Assembly (NCBI GenBank): GCA_947259765.1
Contig: CAMYNG010000002.1
Coordinates: forward strand, 62,001-126,000
Direction: 5' to 3'
DNA: 64,000 nucleotides
DNA from: an uncultured Ectothiorhodospiraceae bacterium
GTDB lineage: Bacteria > Pseudomonadota > Gammaproteobacteria > CAMYNG01
Shown: in pieces, positions 30,074 to 38,843 of the stretch
How the letters are laid out: each line of letters starts with the position of its first letter
Position numbering within the stretch: the first letter of the stretch is position 1
Notes under the pieces: model-generated
Told to the model about the DNA's origin: nothing
The model's input: only the letters and a program-made list of their open reading frames with translations
Database searches by the model: none
Translations under genes and position numbers: made by a program

Positions 30074-31315
30074 TTAAATCAGCGAAACAGCCAAAATACC
30101 CGCTAACAGTGCCGGCAAAGTAATCCGCGCGACCTGCCAGCCGAGTTTGTGATCCGCGATTAGAAACACCAGCAAGGTTTTCACCAACGTGTTGGTGATA
30201 GTTGCCAAAACGATGGCATGCACGGCGACCGTGCCTTCAAGGCTTGTGCGGGCCAGTTGCGCCAGTGACAGACTCACCGCATCGACGTCCATTGCCCCCG
30301 AAAATACACCGAGCAAGTACACACCGGTATCCCCCAACCAGGACTGCAGCACCCGCGCCAGTAAGGTAATGGCAACCAAAAATAAACCAAACTTGATCGC
30401 CATACCAAGATCGATCGGACGCGTAATGGGCAATTCCGTAAGCGCCTCGGTGCCCCGTTGTTTGCGCCAGTAATATACAACTCCGGCAAACATAACCGCA
30501 AACATGGTCATCAGCGGCACCGTCAGCCCGGCAACCAGATCGGTATTCACCACCGACACAATGGCCAGCGTACGTGGAAACATGGTTGCCGATGCCAGCA
30601 GAATACCGGTGACAATCACATTACGCACCGCGGGTTGCGTCGCCATGCGAGAAAGATTGATGGTAACGGCGGTTGAAGACACCAGACCGCCAAATAGCGC
30701 AGTGAACAACACGCCGCGCTCGACACCGGCAATTTTCATCGCCACGTAACCGATGAAAGAAATACCGGCAATCAGCACAACCAACCACCAGATCTCGTAA
30801 GGATTGAGCAACCCCCATGGACCCAGGCCTTCATCAGGCAGTACCGGCAGCAATACCACCGAAATCAACAGCAGCTGTAAAAATGCCTTGAGTTCAACGG
30901 GTTCAATACGCTGCAAACTATGATGCAAAACCGGCTTCAAACTGAGTAACACGGTAACAACAACGGCAACCGACGCGGCCTCCAGACGGTAACCGCGAAG
31001 GACCAAAGCGCCCAGCGAGAACGTAACCAGCAACGCGACGGCAGTTGTAATACCGGCATCGCCATCAGCTTTATGACTTTGAAAGCGCGCAACCAGCATC
31101 AAGGCAACAAGCGCGAGAAAAGCAAAGCCAAGCAATACATCGCCCAGTTCGCGGCCCAACAATCCCCAAAGACCACCCAGCAGACCCACCAGCGCAAATG
31201 TGCGCAGGCCGGCAATACGGGTTCCCTCGGCGGCAGCGCGTTCATGCCAGCCACGCTCAAGACCGATCAGGGAGCCGATCCCAAGGGAAATTGCCAGATC
31301 AATAAGTGTTTCCAT
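30074..31315 (-). CDS. MgtC/SapB family membrane protein with DUF4010
   Basis: 413 aa; N-term 'LAISLGIGSLIGLERGWHERAAAEGTRIAGLRTFALVGLLGGL'; 'GGLVSSTAVTINLSRMA'. Confidence 0.9.
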   Translation of the reverse strand: METLIDLAISLGIGSLIGLERGWHERAAAEGTRIAGLRTFALVGLLGGLWGLLGRELGDVLLGFAFLALVALMLVARFQSHKADGDAGITTAVALLVTFSLGALVLRGYRLEAASVAVVVTVLLSLKPVLHHSLQRIEPVELKAFLQLLLISVVLLPVLPDEGLGPWGLLNPYEIWWLVVLIAGISFIGYVAMKIAGVERGVLFTALFGGLVSSTAVTINLSRMATQPAVRNVIVTGILLASATMFPRTLAIVSVVNTDLVAGLTVPLMTMFAVMFAGVVYYWRKQRGTEALTELPITRPIDLGMAIKFGLFLVAITLLARVLQSWLGDTGVYLLGVFSGAMDVDAVSLSLAQLARTSLEGTVAVHAIVLATITNTLVKTLLVFLIADHKLGWQVARITLPALLAGILAVSLI

Positions 31316-31539
31316 ACCGTTCCCAATTTAGAACAACGGTAAATACAACTACGAAAGTGCGCATATGAACAAATGGCCGAGAGACCACTATCGAACAGAC
31401 CCGCTAGTACAATCATACCGGGCTCGCGTAGCTAACGCGACTCACGCGCAATACGAGCAATGTGGGCAAATCGTTCGCGGATTCAGTACTATTAAAATTG
31501 TTAACCAACATCCGAGTATAGCCCCCGAGTTTAGCTAGC

Positions 31540-32421
31540 GTGACTGCTCCTGATTGCTACAGCGTTCGATTGTTGTCACCGTTCCGGGGCATGCTGCAAA
31601 TGGTGGAGTCGGGCAACGCGCGCGCCATGAGCGACAATGGCGTTGATTGGCAGATCCACGTTCACGTCGAGAGTCGTAACCCAATTTGGGGGGAGTTGGA
31701 AGGCAGTCAGTCGCGTTCGCGTTTCATGGTGTTCGGCTCCTGGACACCCGCAACCGGTCTGCGCCGTCTGCCGTTCGATCCCATGGCGGACGTGGCAAGC
31801 GCGCAGCAACAGGCAGCGCATATAACCGATATGCTGACAACGGTTAAGGGCAATATACCGTTTCCCGCGCGTGACAATATTGAACTTTGGTTGGTCGATA
31901 AAACCGCCTCACCGGTTGCCCTGCTTGCGAGTATTCGAGCTGAAGAAACGCAACCGCAGCGTTGGCAACATGAATGGCGAGCAGCCGGTCCTGCCGAAGA
32001 CCCAAAGAGCATACAAGTCACCGTCGAAGCCAACACACTTGCACGGTATGTCAATGCCGTGGCGCGTGAAACTCGTTGGCTTCGACGCAACGCGGACGGC
32101 AGCGGTCAATTAGTTGAACCGGCCGACCAACCAAGTTTAAGCACCCATACAATGGATGCCGCCTCACTTCCGGAGTTATTGTTGAAAACCGCTTGGCCTG
32201 ATGAAAAATTACGTCGCTTTGCGGAAACGTATCTTCTGCAACAAGCCCCGCGCCTGCTCACCCTGCCGTACTTATGTGACGAAACCCGTGATCGACTTGA
32301 ACGGCATGCCGCCGGGCAAGCGCTGGCGGTGGCGCACTACTTTCGACTCTATCCACAGATACTCAACCCAAAGCTGATCGATGCCGCACGGGTTGAAGCA
32401 CAAATGCGCAGCAACGAATAG
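31540..32421 (+). CDS. conserved hypothetical protein
   Basis: 293-aa ORF; coherent coding character, 'SVRLLSPFRGMLQMVESGNARAMSDNGVDWQIHV'. Confidence 0.7.
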   Translation: MTAPDCYSVRLLSPFRGMLQMVESGNARAMSDNGVDWQIHVHVESRNPIWGELEGSQSRSRFMVFGSWTPATGLRRLPFDPMADVASAQQQAAHITDMLTTVKGNIPFPARDNIELWLVDKTASPVALLASIRAEETQPQRWQHEWRAAGPAEDPKSIQVTVEANTLARYVNAVARETRWLRRNADGSGQLVEPADQPSLSTHTMDAASLPELLLKTAWPDEKLRRFAETYLLQQAPRLLTLPYLCDETRDRLERHAAGQALAVAHYFRLYPQILNPKLIDAARVEAQMRSNE

Positions 32422-32439
32422 TACGTCAAACCATCACCG

Positions 32440-33354
32440 TCAGGACGCCCACGTAAACCATAGGGGTAGCGTCAGCAATGACAGTAACGTAGTGACGGTG
32501 ACTGCCCCGGCGTACATCCCGGTATCGAGACCAAAACGATCGCAGATCACCACGCCCAACACCATCGACGGCATGGCTGCGACTAAAACCACTCCGGTCC
32601 GCGTCACGCCCTCCAAGCCGATAATGGGTGACAAACCAAACACCAGTGCCGGCACCAGGATCAGCTGAATGATCGACACCACGCCGATTGCCGGCCAGTT
32701 TGCACGCCCCAGGGTACGTAACTGCAGGCTTAAGCCAAGCGAAAACAACATCAGCGGAATTACGAGTATCGCCAGTCGATCAATAATAGAGTCAACGACA
32801 CCAGGGAGTTTGATATCGAAATGTTGAACAACCACCGCTAATACGAGTGCCTGCAGCGCGGGTACCTGCAGCAAGCGGAAAAAGAGGTTCTTTTTCTCAC
32901 GGCCGTGGCCAAACCGATCCGCCAACAACAGACCCACCGTAAGCAACAACGGCAAGCATGCAAATAAATCATATTGAATCGCGATACTGCGTGCCGCGGG
33001 ACCAAGTGTCGCCTCAAGTACAGGCAGCCCCAGATAAGTCGCATTGGGAAATGCCGCGGCAAGGACCACCGCGCCGGTAGTCGCTTTGGAAAATTGGCAG
33101 CTACGACAAATCAGCCAGCTAAGTAACATTCCCGAAAATACGCCACTGGCGGCAAGTATGGAGATACGCAACGAATCCAGACCCAGGGGTGTTTTGGACA
33201 TAACCTGAAACACCAGCACGGGGAGCAACAAATAGTAAACCAGATCCGTCAGCACGCGACGGGCCGTTAACGCGTCTATCCCGCCCGGGTTTAAAATTCG
33301 CCAGACAGCACCCAGGGAAACCAGGCCTGTCATTTGCAGCAGGACTTCATGCAT
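32440..33354 (-). CDS. AEC-family (auxin efflux carrier-like) transporter
   Basis: 304 aa, ~10 TM; 'RRVLTDLVYYLLLPVLVFQVMS', 'AAAFPNATYLGLPVLEATLG'. Confidence 0.88.
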   Translation of the reverse strand: MHEVLLQMTGLVSLGAVWRILNPGGIDALTARRVLTDLVYYLLLPVLVFQVMSKTPLGLDSLRISILAASGVFSGMLLSWLICRSCQFSKATTGAVVLAAAFPNATYLGLPVLEATLGPAARSIAIQYDLFACLPLLLTVGLLLADRFGHGREKKNLFFRLLQVPALQALVLAVVVQHFDIKLPGVVDSIIDRLAILVIPLMLFSLGLSLQLRTLGRANWPAIGVVSIIQLILVPALVFGLSPIIGLEGVTRTGVVLVAAMPSMVLGVVICDRFGLDTGMYAGAVTVTTLLSLLTLPLWFTWAS

Positions 33355-33376
33355 GATCTTGAATCAAGGGTTTAAC

Positions 33377-33889
33377 CTATGCCTGGTTAAGTAAACTCTG
33401 TGCACGAAAAAGCGCGGCGATAGTTTTCGCATCATCGACCTTGCCGTTACGTGCCCACTCCAGCGTGTCAGCAATGGGCACCCAGTGAACTTCAAAAATT
33501 TCATGAGATTCATGTTGTGCGGGTACGGATTTTAAATCGGTTGCGAGATAAAGGTGGATCACTTCATCAAACACCCCCGGTGACGAGATAATCGTACCCA
33601 GTTCCTGCCATCGGCCCGCCTCACAGCCGGCTTCTTCGGCAAGCTCCCGCTGCGCGGTTTCAAAGGCAGGTTCCGCATCGTCGATCTTTCCGGCCGGTAC
33701 TTCCCAAAGCCAACTTTCCGTCACAACCCGGTATTGATATAAAAGACATACCTTTCCTTCGTGATCTACTGCAACCACTGCCGCTCCCCCCGGATGGCGT
33801 ACGGCTTCCATTTGCAAAACTTCGTTGTTGGGCAACGACACAGAACCGGTTTCAACGGTAACAATGCGGCCTTTGAATACAGTTTCCAT
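33377..33889 (-). CDS. NUDIX hydrolase (ADP-ribose pyrophosphatase-like)
   Basis: NUDIX motif with 'AQRELAEEAGCEAGRWQELG'; 'EVPAGKIDDAE'; start METVFKGRIVTVE. Confidence 0.92.
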   Translation of the reverse strand: METVFKGRIVTVETGSVSLPNNEVLQMEAVRHPGGAAVVAVDHEGKVCLLYQYRVVTESWLWEVPAGKIDDAEPAFETAQRELAEEAGCEAGRWQELGTIISSPGVFDEVIHLYLATDLKSVPAQHESHEIFEVHWVPIADTLEWARNGKVDDAKTIAALFRAQSLLNQA

Positions 33890-33954
33890 GGTACTTCTCT
33901 TTTTTTTGAACAATTGTTCCTATGCGATGCCCACTAAATTAAGGCAGGAAGGTT

Positions 33955-34188
33955 TCCGTATCCCTACGGCAAGACTCTTTCGGCAGCATGGACGAGGCAC
34001 AGGGAAGTGCCCGTGTCGCGAGAGGGCAGGATGCCCGGAGTGACTGCTGCCGTGAAGCCTACAGGGGCGAGTTTCAGCACCCCTGAAACGAGCGGGCGCA
34101 CACGGACGTGCGCCCTGGACTTTCTTTGCGGAGCCGGACGCGTAGCAAAGTAAAGTATTTACGGCGTGTCTTGCCGTAGGGATACGGA
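33955..34188. repeat. MITE-like / structured intergenic element with 21-bp terminal inverted repeats
   Basis: TCCGTATCCCTACGGCAAGAC (33955-33975) / GTCTTGCCGTAGGGATACGGA (34168-34188), perfect; internal hairpins at 33981-34052, 34071-34089, 34094-34115 and 34124-34150. Confidence 0.8.
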
Positions 34189-34225
34189 GACCTGACTCTC
34201 AATCTTCGGCACATTTTGGAGATAG

Positions 34226-37200
34226 TCAATCAGAAAGTGCCGGTTTACGCCGGAACAGGCGACCAACATCGTCACCCACCACATACAAACAGGGGACCAG
34301 TAACAGCGTTAACGGTGTCGCAAACAGCAAACCGTAACCCAATGCCAAGGCCATGGGGCTCATGTAGGGATCCGATCCGCCGATGCCATACGCCAGTGGC
34401 AACAAGCCGGCCACGGTGGACACTGTCGTTAACACAATGGCGCGAAGACGATCTGCGGTACCGCGTGCAACCAGTTGACGGATATCGAGATCCGGAAGTT
34501 TTAGCCGCAGCTCGTTAATATGGTTCACCAACACCAGCGAGTCATTGACCACGACACCGGCCAGCCCTATAACCCCGGTCATCGCCAGAAAACCCAACGG
34601 CTGGGCGTGTAACGCAAACGCGATGATGACACCGACAATGCCAAACGGAACCGCAACCATGACCATTAACGGCTGCCAGATGGAGTTAAACAGCAGGATT
34701 AAAAGAAAATATATGCCAATAGCCGCAATCACAAAAATTGACATCAGATCAGCAAACGATTTTTGCGTCTCTTCAGCTTCACCACCGACCTGAATCCGCA
34801 CTCCGGCGTAGTCTTTGTCGGGGTTAAAGTTTGCCAGCACCTGCTGGCTTACCTTGACTGCCGTGGTGATCTCTTTATCGATGTCGCCGGAAACCGTAAT
34901 TGCACGCTCACCCTTGTAATGGTGGATACTCGCCGTACCCACACCCGCGTCTAATTTGACTACATGGCGAAGTGGAATACGTTGATTTTGTGTATTGCGA
35001 ACTTCGAGCCTGTTCAGGTAATCTTTTGATTGCCTCGCCTTGCGGGTAAATATTACACGAAAATCGACATCCTCCTCGCCATAACGCACATTGGTTACCA
35101 CTTGGCCGTCAAACGCGATGCGTACCGCGCGCGCCACATCCTCCACCGTCAATCCAAAGCGGGATAACTTGGTGTAGTTCAACTTGAGTACGATCTCTCG
35201 CTTACCGGGTTTATCATCGCGGTCTATATCCTTGGCACCTTCAACGGTATTGAGGAACGCAATTACATCATCGGCCAGACGTTTGCGCAGAGTGTCATCT
35301 TCGCCGACCACACGCAGACTAATTGGACGGCCGACAGGAGGTCCCCCGGTATCCACCTGATAGCGAATCGCCTCATAACCATCAAGCTTGTCTGTTGTTT
35401 CCCGTAATTCTTCAACGATTAGATCGGCACTGCGATCGCGTGTCGCAAACGGTGTCAAGGTGACCCAGATGGCGGCGTAGTTCTCACTTTCATTGGCGAC
35501 GATATCACCATACGTACCGATTCTGGTCACGTAAGACGCCAGCTCCTCGTCACCCAGTCCGGCAACAAGTTTTTCAAGTTCCGAGACCTTATCAGAAGTG
35601 GCACGCAGTGAAGTACCGGATTTGAGTTCCGCGAAAATGGCAAATCGTTCTGCCGTGTTTGTTGGAAACAGTACAAACTCCATGAATTGCATGGCGTAAA
35701 ACACCGCACCTGTCATAGCCCCGATAAAACCGATCATTAGAAAATAACGAAACTTCAACAACCAGCCCAATGAACGCGCGTAGGCCTCGCGAACCGTATG
35801 GAAAAAATGTTCACTCTTTTGTTCGCCCTTGTGACGACGGTGTGCCTCCAGACCAGTGCGCAAATGCGCGGGTAAAGCGAGTGTCGATTCAATAAGCGAA
35901 ACGGCCAACGCAAGCGTGATCACCAGTGGGATGACGTAAACAAACTTGCCCATGACTCCCGGCATAAAAAACATCGGCAGGAAGACAACGAAAGTCGTCA
36001 GCACTGTGGTTAGAACGGGCTTGAAAACTTCTGTAACGCCATTTACCGCCGCGTCCAGTGGGCTTTCGCCGCGCTCAAAATGAGCATAAATACTCTCTGA
36101 AATAATTATGGCGTCATCAACGATAATTCCGATCACCAATACCATCGCCGTGAGTGCGATGCTGTCGAGAAAACTGCCAAATATCGGTAGTAGAAAAATC
36201 ACCCCCAAAATGGCAACGGGTACTCCCAGTGCGACCCAAAAGGCCACACGCCGGCTGAGAAACAAGCTCAGCACAACCAGCACAAACAGCAGACCCAACG
36301 CGCCGTTGTACACGACAATCGCAAGTCGGTTACGAATGCTGGTGGATTGATCGTTTGAAAACAACAAACGCACTCCCTGTGGAAGTAATTTTCGTTCTTT
36401 TTCCACCAGAGCCTTGACGGCTTCTACCGTACGAATGATATCTGCAGATTCACTCTTGTATGCGACAAACGAAATGGCACTAACACCATTGACTCGGGAC
36501 GCCACTTTTTCTTCTTCAAAATCATCCTTGACGACAGCCAGGTCTTTGACGCGAACCAGCGGGCCGGAAAACGTTGAGCGTACGATAACGTCCCCGACCT
36601 CAAGCGGGTTTACAAACTGCGCCAGGGTAACGATGTTTTGCTCGCTCGTGTAAGACTCAAAGGACCCTCCAGTGGCACGGATGTTTCGTGTACCAATGGC
36701 TTCGATAACGTCGAACAACGAGACGTCCTTATCAACCAGCTTTTGCGGGATCACCTCAACACGAACTTCGCGCGCACGGTAACCATAGCGTTCGACATGC
36801 GAGATACCCGGGACATTTTCCAGGCGCTTTTCGAACCGGCGAGCAATCTCGCGCACCTCGCGATAGGACATATTCTCGGCGGCGATACCCACTTCGATGA
36901 TGGGAAACACCGAGGTGGTCAATTCCGTTATCAAGGGGGAATCGGTCACTTCCGGTGGAAAATCGGTCACCCGGTTAACCGCCTCGCGAATCTCACGAAT
37001 AACCTTTTTGTCGTCGCGCACATCGGGATCGATGGCGATATATATAATGGAGTTGTTTTCCTTCGACCAGGACAGGTAACGCTTGATTCCGGAGACCTGC
37101 TTGAGCTCGGTTTCGATCTTGTTCGTGACTTTGAGCTCCACATCCTCCGGTGAGGCACCCGGATAGGTAGTGGTGACAAATATTTCGCCAAACTCGACTT

Positions 37201-37318
37201 CCGGGAACGTGTCGCGCTTAATGTGGGTTAGCGCGCTCAGACCCAGCAATATGATGGCAAGGGTAATCAGGTAGGCAAGCAGGTGACGCTCGGCAAAAAA
37301 ACGAAAAAAGGCCGCCAT
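34226..37318 (-). CDS. RND-family efflux permease
   Basis: ~1030 aa, AcrB/MMPL-like topology; 'LTAMVLVIGIIVDDAIIISESIYAHFERGESPLDAA', 'GVIGLAGVVVNDSLVLVNHINELR'. Confidence 0.93.
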   Translation of the reverse strand: MAAFFRFFAERHLLAYLITLAIILLGLSALTHIKRDTFPEVEFGEIFVTTTYPGASPEDVELKVTNKIETELKQVSGIKRYLSWSKENNSIIYIAIDPDVRDDKKVIREIREAVNRVTDFPPEVTDSPLITELTTSVFPIIEVGIAAENMSYREVREIARRFEKRLENVPGISHVERYGYRAREVRVEVIPQKLVDKDVSLFDVIEAIGTRNIRATGGSFESYTSEQNIVTLAQFVNPLEVGDVIVRSTFSGPLVRVKDLAVVKDDFEEEKVASRVNGVSAISFVAYKSESADIIRTVEAVKALVEKERKLLPQGVRLLFSNDQSTSIRNRLAIVVYNGALGLLFVLVVLSLFLSRRVAFWVALGVPVAILGVIFLLPIFGSFLDSIALTAMVLVIGIIVDDAIIISESIYAHFERGESPLDAAVNGVTEVFKPVLTTVLTTFVVFLPMFFMPGVMGKFVYVIPLVITLALAVSLIESTLALPAHLRTGLEAHRRHKGEQKSEHFFHTVREAYARSLGWLLKFRYFLMIGFIGAMTGAVFYAMQFMEFVLFPTNTAERFAIFAELKSGTSLRATSDKVSELEKLVAGLGDEELASYVTRIGTYGDIVANESENYAAIWVTLTPFATRDRSADLIVEELRETTDKLDGYEAIRYQVDTGGPPVGRPISLRVVGEDDTLRKRLADDVIAFLNTVEGAKDIDRDDKPGKREIVLKLNYTKLSRFGLTVEDVARAVRIAFDGQVVTNVRYGEEDVDFRVIFTRKARQSKDYLNRLEVRNTQNQRIPLRHVVKLDAGVGTASIHHYKGERAITVSGDIDKEITTAVKVSQQVLANFNPDKDYAGVRIQVGGEAEETQKSFADLMSIFVIAAIGIYFLLILLFNSIWQPLMVMVAVPFGIVGVIIAFALHAQPLGFLAMTGVIGLAGVVVNDSLVLVNHINELRLKLPDLDIRQLVARGTADRLRAIVLTTVSTVAGLLPLAYGIGGSDPYMSPMALALGYGLLFATPLTLLLVPCLYVVGDDVGRLFRRKPALSD

Positions 37319-37453
37319 GCAAATTATCCTTATTACGGCTTTCGGAAGCACATAGTATCAGTTGGGCGTGAAATCTAAAATACGCCGCGGTCCGTACACA
37401 TTTACACCCAGTTAACACCCCGGTACGATGTCGTTACCCAGGCAGGAGAAATT

Positions 37454-38575
37454 ATGGCTTCCGACGAATTGAAACCCAACGACTGGCGAACGCGACTCTT
37501 CGCCCTGCTGGACAAATCCAAACAGGGCCTGTCAAAACTCGTCCAGTTGTATAACCCGCAAACATGGAAGCAAAAGGGCCTGTTGTGGAGTATTGGCCTG
37601 GCGCTGGTGACGCTGGTGGTGGTACTTTTTCTGGTTGGCGTCTATTGGTCGCAGGAACCTGCCGAATTTGACGTTAAGGAAGCCGCGCTGGAGGATGCCG
37701 GCGGCGATAAATCGCGAATTGTGCCCGGCTACACCACAACCACAACACTAATGCGCGTCGCCAGAACCATGCTGGATAAGCCCGGCGGTTACCTGAGTAA
37801 CGACCGCATGCCGCCGTCATCACTATTTGGCTCGGTACAATTACTGGACAATATTCCCAACTGGGAATTCGGCGTGATCGTCATGCTACGTGACACCTCT
37901 CGTGTGTTACGTAATGATTTCAGCCGCTCACAGTCACAATCCATCGAAGACGAAGATCTCGCTGCGGCCGAACCCAAGTTCAATTTTGACAACAATAGCT
38001 GGCTATTTCCGCCCACAGAACGGGAATACCGCAAGGGAATCAACCATCTGCAACATTATGTCGACAAACTGAGCAGCGGTAACAATCCGGAAACCCAGTT
38101 TTACACTCGCGCCGATAATCTCAATGTACTGCTGTCGGTGATTGAAAAACGCCTGGGCAGTTTGTCCCAGCGCCTTAATGCCAGCGTCGAGGAACTGCGC
38201 ATCAATACCGATTTGGCCGGTGACAGCGCCGCCCGTCAGGCTACCGCCAGTCCGGGTGTGATTGTAGCCAAAACGCCGTGGATCCAAATTGACGACGTGT
38301 TTTACGAGGCACGCGGATACGTATGGGCCTTGTTACATGTGCTACGTGCCATCGAAGTCGACTTTGAGCACGTGTTGCGGAAGAAGAATGCGGTTGCCAG
38401 CCTGCAGCAGGTGATCCGTTTGCTGGAGCACACGCAACAATCGACCAGTAGTCCGATGGTACTTAACGGCGAACCATTGGGCTGGGTGGAGAACTATTCA
38501 AAGAGTTTGGTAAGTTATATCTCACCGGCCAATGCAGCGGTGATCGACCTGCGAAACCTGCTGGCGCAAGGATAA
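37454..38575 (+). CDS. DUF2333 family protein
   Basis: Single N-term TM; 'GVYWSQEPAEFDV', 'TMLDKPGGYLSNDRMPP', 'LDNIPNWEFGVIVMLRDTSRVLRNDFSRSQSQS'. Confidence 0.88.
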   Translation: MASDELKPNDWRTRLFALLDKSKQGLSKLVQLYNPQTWKQKGLLWSIGLALVTLVVVLFLVGVYWSQEPAEFDVKEAALEDAGGDKSRIVPGYTTTTTLMRVARTMLDKPGGYLSNDRMPPSSLFGSVQLLDNIPNWEFGVIVMLRDTSRVLRNDFSRSQSQSIEDEDLAAAEPKFNFDNNSWLFPPTEREYRKGINHLQHYVDKLSSGNNPETQFYTRADNLNVLLSVIEKRLGSLSQRLNASVEELRINTDLAGDSAARQATASPGVIVAKTPWIQIDDVFYEARGYVWALLHVLRAIEVDFEHVLRKKNAVASLQQVIRLLEHTQQSTSSPMVLNGEPLGWVENYSKSLVSYISPANAAVIDLRNLLAQG

Positions 38576-38641
38576 GGCTGGTTAAAAACAAAAAACCACG
38601 TAAAGCGCAGTAAGCGTGTATGCAAATTAGGCAAGATATCG

Positions 38642-38810
38642 AACCACGGAGAACAAAGAGAAAAATTTTTTAACAACTAAAAACCGAAATTCTGGCGAAC
38701 ACCAAAATTCAGGTTTCCTACAGGTGCCTGAACCCCGGCCTTCGCCGGGGTGACGCAACACGGATCACCAAAGATTTTTCTGTTCAAGAATCTCTGTGTT
38801 CTCCGTGCCC
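38642..38810. repeat. nested intergenic inverted repeats
   Basis: Outer arms CACGGAGAACAAAGAGA (38645-38661) / TCTCTGTGTTCTCCGTG (38791-38807), one mismatch; inner CCCCGGCCTTCGCCGGGG (38733-38750). Confidence 0.75.
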
Positions 38811-38843
38811 TCCGTCGTTAATTTTTTTTGATCCACGTCCCCA

